A stretch of DNA of 64,000 nt from positions 1,940,520 to 2,004,519 of the forward strand of contig NZ_CP013141.1 of assembly GCF_001442535.1 (NCBI RefSeq), written 5' to 3'. The DNA comes from Lysobacter antibioticus (GTDB lineage: Bacteria > Pseudomonadota > Gammaproteobacteria > Xanthomonadales > Xanthomonadaceae). Position numbers and translations under genes: made by a program. Shown in pieces: positions 61,135 to 64,000 of this stretch. The notes below the pieces were generated by a model. The model worked only from the letters and a program-made list of their open reading frames with translations, ran no database searches and had not been told where the DNA came from. The first letter of the stretch is position 1. Each line of letters begins with the position of its first letter.

Positions 61135-61530
61135 AAGCCGGGAGTCGGGAATCGGGAGTCGGGTCTTACAGCCGTCGCGTCTCCGGTCGTCATCCCCGTG
61201 AAGGCGGGGATCCAACGACTTGAAAGTGCGCATCGGTGAAGCCCTGGATCCCCGCCTTCGCGGGGATGACGGGCAGAAGGGGTGCGCTACGGCGGGTGAA
61301 GCGGGAATGCGTTGCCCGCACACGCACCGACCGCATCCTTTCTCGCCCGCCAAGATCGCCCCCCCAAGACCGTTCGCATCCGTTCGCATCCGTCCGCATC
61401 CATCCGCATCCATCCGCATCCATCAGCGCCGTCTCCACGCCTGCCGCCGACCGCCACCCAAGCACCCGCGCCGCGACTTCAGTAATCTGCATCCCTCAAG
61501 CTTTCCCAAGCCCTACCTGAAACCCAGACC
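61135..61530. repeat. prfB-lysS intergenic region: paired palindromes and a 10-bp tandem repeat
   Basis: The palindromes at 61187 (GTCATCCCCGTGAAGGCGGG) and 61244 (GGATCCCCGCCTTCGCGGGG) form the same facing pair as 47853-47937. At 61371-61425 five direct repeats of about ten bases (CGTTCGCATC changing to CATCCGCATC) follow. No gene is supported here. The region separates two housekeeping genes that are often closely linked. Confidence 0.8.
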
Positions 61531-63048
<1,518 letters not shown>

Positions 63049-63133
63049 GGCCGTCCCGGGGCGGCTGCGCGCTGGCCGTGTTAGCGCGGTGTGAGGTCGC
63101 GGCGGCCGGATCAAACGCAGGCAAGCACAATGG

Positions 63134-63161
63134 ACGGCCAACGCGGGTTGGCCGTTTCTTC
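63134..63161 (+). terminator. Intrinsic terminator after lysS
   Basis: ACGGCCAAC (63134-63142), loop GCGG, GTTGGCCGT (63147-63155), then TTCTTC. Nine pairs, about 85 bases after the lysS stop. Confidence 0.8.
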
Positions 63162-63331
63162 AGTCGGCGCGCGTTGAACCGTGACGTACAGCGCTCATTC
63201 GCATACTGAGTCCGGGCGATAGCGGGCGAACCCGGATCGTCTAGGGACCTTCGGCGGCTGTCACAGGCATCCTGGCGGGGTATGCTCCCAGATCGGTCAC
63301 CACAGGGGGTGACCCCATTACGGAAGCCGGT

Positions 63332-64000
63332 GTGAACGTCGTTATCGTCGATGACCAAACGTCCGCGCGCACCATGCTGCGCCACATCATCGAGGACATC
63401 GCGTCCGAGTTGTCGGTGCACGATTTCGGTGAGCCCGAGGCGGCGCTGGCGTGGTGCGAAACGCACCAGCCCGACCTGTTGCTGCTCGACTACCGCATGC
63501 CGGGCATCGACGGGCTGGAGTTCGCGCGGCGTTTCCGCCGCCTGCCGATGCACCGGGACATCCCGATCATCCTGGTAACGGTGGTCGGCGACGAACCGGT
63601 GCGCCAGGCCGCGCTCGAAGCCGGGGTGATCGATTTCCTGGTCAAGCCGGTACGCCCGCGCGAGCTGCGCGCGCGTTGCCGCAACCTGCTGCAGCTGCGC
63701 CAGCAGTCCGAGAACGTCAAACAGCGGGCTTTGTCGCTGGAACAGCGGCTGCTGTCGAGCATGCACGAGGTCGAGGAGCGCGAGCGCGAGACCTTGTCGC
63801 GGCTGGCCCGGGCCATCGAGTACCGCGATGCCGGTACCAGCGCCTACCTGGAGCGGATGTCGCACATCGCCGGCCTGATCGCCGAGCAACTGGGCATGTT
63901 CGAGGACGAGATCCGGGTCATCGAGATGGCGGCGCCGCTGCACGATATCGGCAAGATCGCCATCCCCGACGCGGTTCTGATGAAGCCCGGCCCGCTGACC
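63332..64000 (+). CDS. rpfG: RpfG-like response regulator (REC plus HD-GYP), 3' end outside window
   Basis: 223 codons are visible from a GTG at 63332, with GGAAG seven bases upstream. The receiver domain (MNVVIVDDQTSARTMLRHII) carries the phosphorylated Asp at D53 (LLLLDYRMPG) and the Lys in DFLVKPVRP. The HD-GYP phosphodiesterase domain begins LSRLARAIEYRDAGTSAYLERM and shows H204-D205 in PLHDIGKIAIPD. RpfG degrades cyclic di-GMP in response to the diffusible signal factor sensed by RpfC. In Xanthomonas lysS and prfB also lie in the rpf region, which supports rpfG over other HD-GYP regulators. The rest of the gene and any rpfC or rpfF partner lie beyond the window. Confidence 0.85.
   Translation, partial: MNVVIVDDQTSARTMLRHIIEDIASELSVHDFGEPEAALAWCETHQPDLLLLDYRMPGIDGLEFARRFRRLPMHRDIPIILVTVVGDEPVRQAALEAGVIDFLVKPVRPRELRARCRNLLQLRQQSENVKQRALSLEQRLLSSMHEVEERERETLSRLARAIEYRDAGTSAYLERMSHIAGLIAEQLGMFEDEIRVIEMAAPLHDIGKIAIPDAVLMKPGPLT

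Overview
The window is high-GC DNA from a gammaproteobacterium of the Xanthomonadaceae, most likely Lysobacter or a close relative. The evidence is an rpfG-type REC/HD-GYP gene beside lysS and prfB, paired TonB-dependent receptors carrying the ITVTGSRI box, a candidate Xanthomonad type IV secretion effector, and GTAG-type REP repeats between genes. The species is inferred; no rRNA or other marker is present.

Bases 1-2150: the end of one conserved hypothetical gene, a small unknown gene and a repeat-rich stretch. Bases 2018-10055: a nitrate assimilation operon (nitrate transporter, nirB, nirD, molybdenum nitrate reductase, SUMT for siroheme). Its control region is unusually legible: an NtrC-type palindrome, a sigma-54 promoter, two ANTAR-type stem-loops with identical AACGGC hexaloops, then an intrinsic terminator. 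A lipase-like protein with a probable XVIPCD secretion tail follows (10227-11396).

Bases 11518-38750 (minus strand): an extracellular contractile injection system (eCIS). In transcription order: sigma-54 activator; sigma-54 promoter; small winged-helix-like protein; sheath; tube; zinc-ribbon gp28/gp51-like assembly protein; disordered Pro/Ala protein; Pvc16-like cap; AAA+ ATPase; 86-aa protein; DUF4157 (eCIS_core) protein; three unknown proteins; CIS-tube/Pvc7-like protein; LysM-like gp53 protein; gpD hub; gpV spike; PAAR-like tip; gp25; two baseplate-J proteins; gpI-like protein; DUF6519 protein. Most genes overlap by four bases, which fits one long coupled operon started by RpoN. No tape measure or tail fibre is recognisable, and cargo is not obvious apart from the DUF4157 protein and its unknown neighbours.

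Bases 39109-56469: a set of genes that fits N-glycan salvage: Tat-exported glycosylasparaginase, CutC, two paralogous TonB-dependent receptors, GH92 alpha-mannosidase, GH20 beta-N-acetylhexosaminidase and GH2 beta-mannosidase. Both receptor genes are preceded by the same palindromic element (TTAGATCGATCCAA), suggesting one regulator, probably of the LacI type. Between cutC and the first receptor lies about 1.4 kb of repeats, including a near-symmetrical inverted repeat of about 540 bp with a hexanucleotide microsatellite at its centre.

Bases 56861-64000: a VIT/TPR/DUF2135 exported protein carrying an internal TonB-box-like sequence, prfB with its programmed +1 frameshift, lysS, and the first part of an rpfG-like response regulator that runs off the window.
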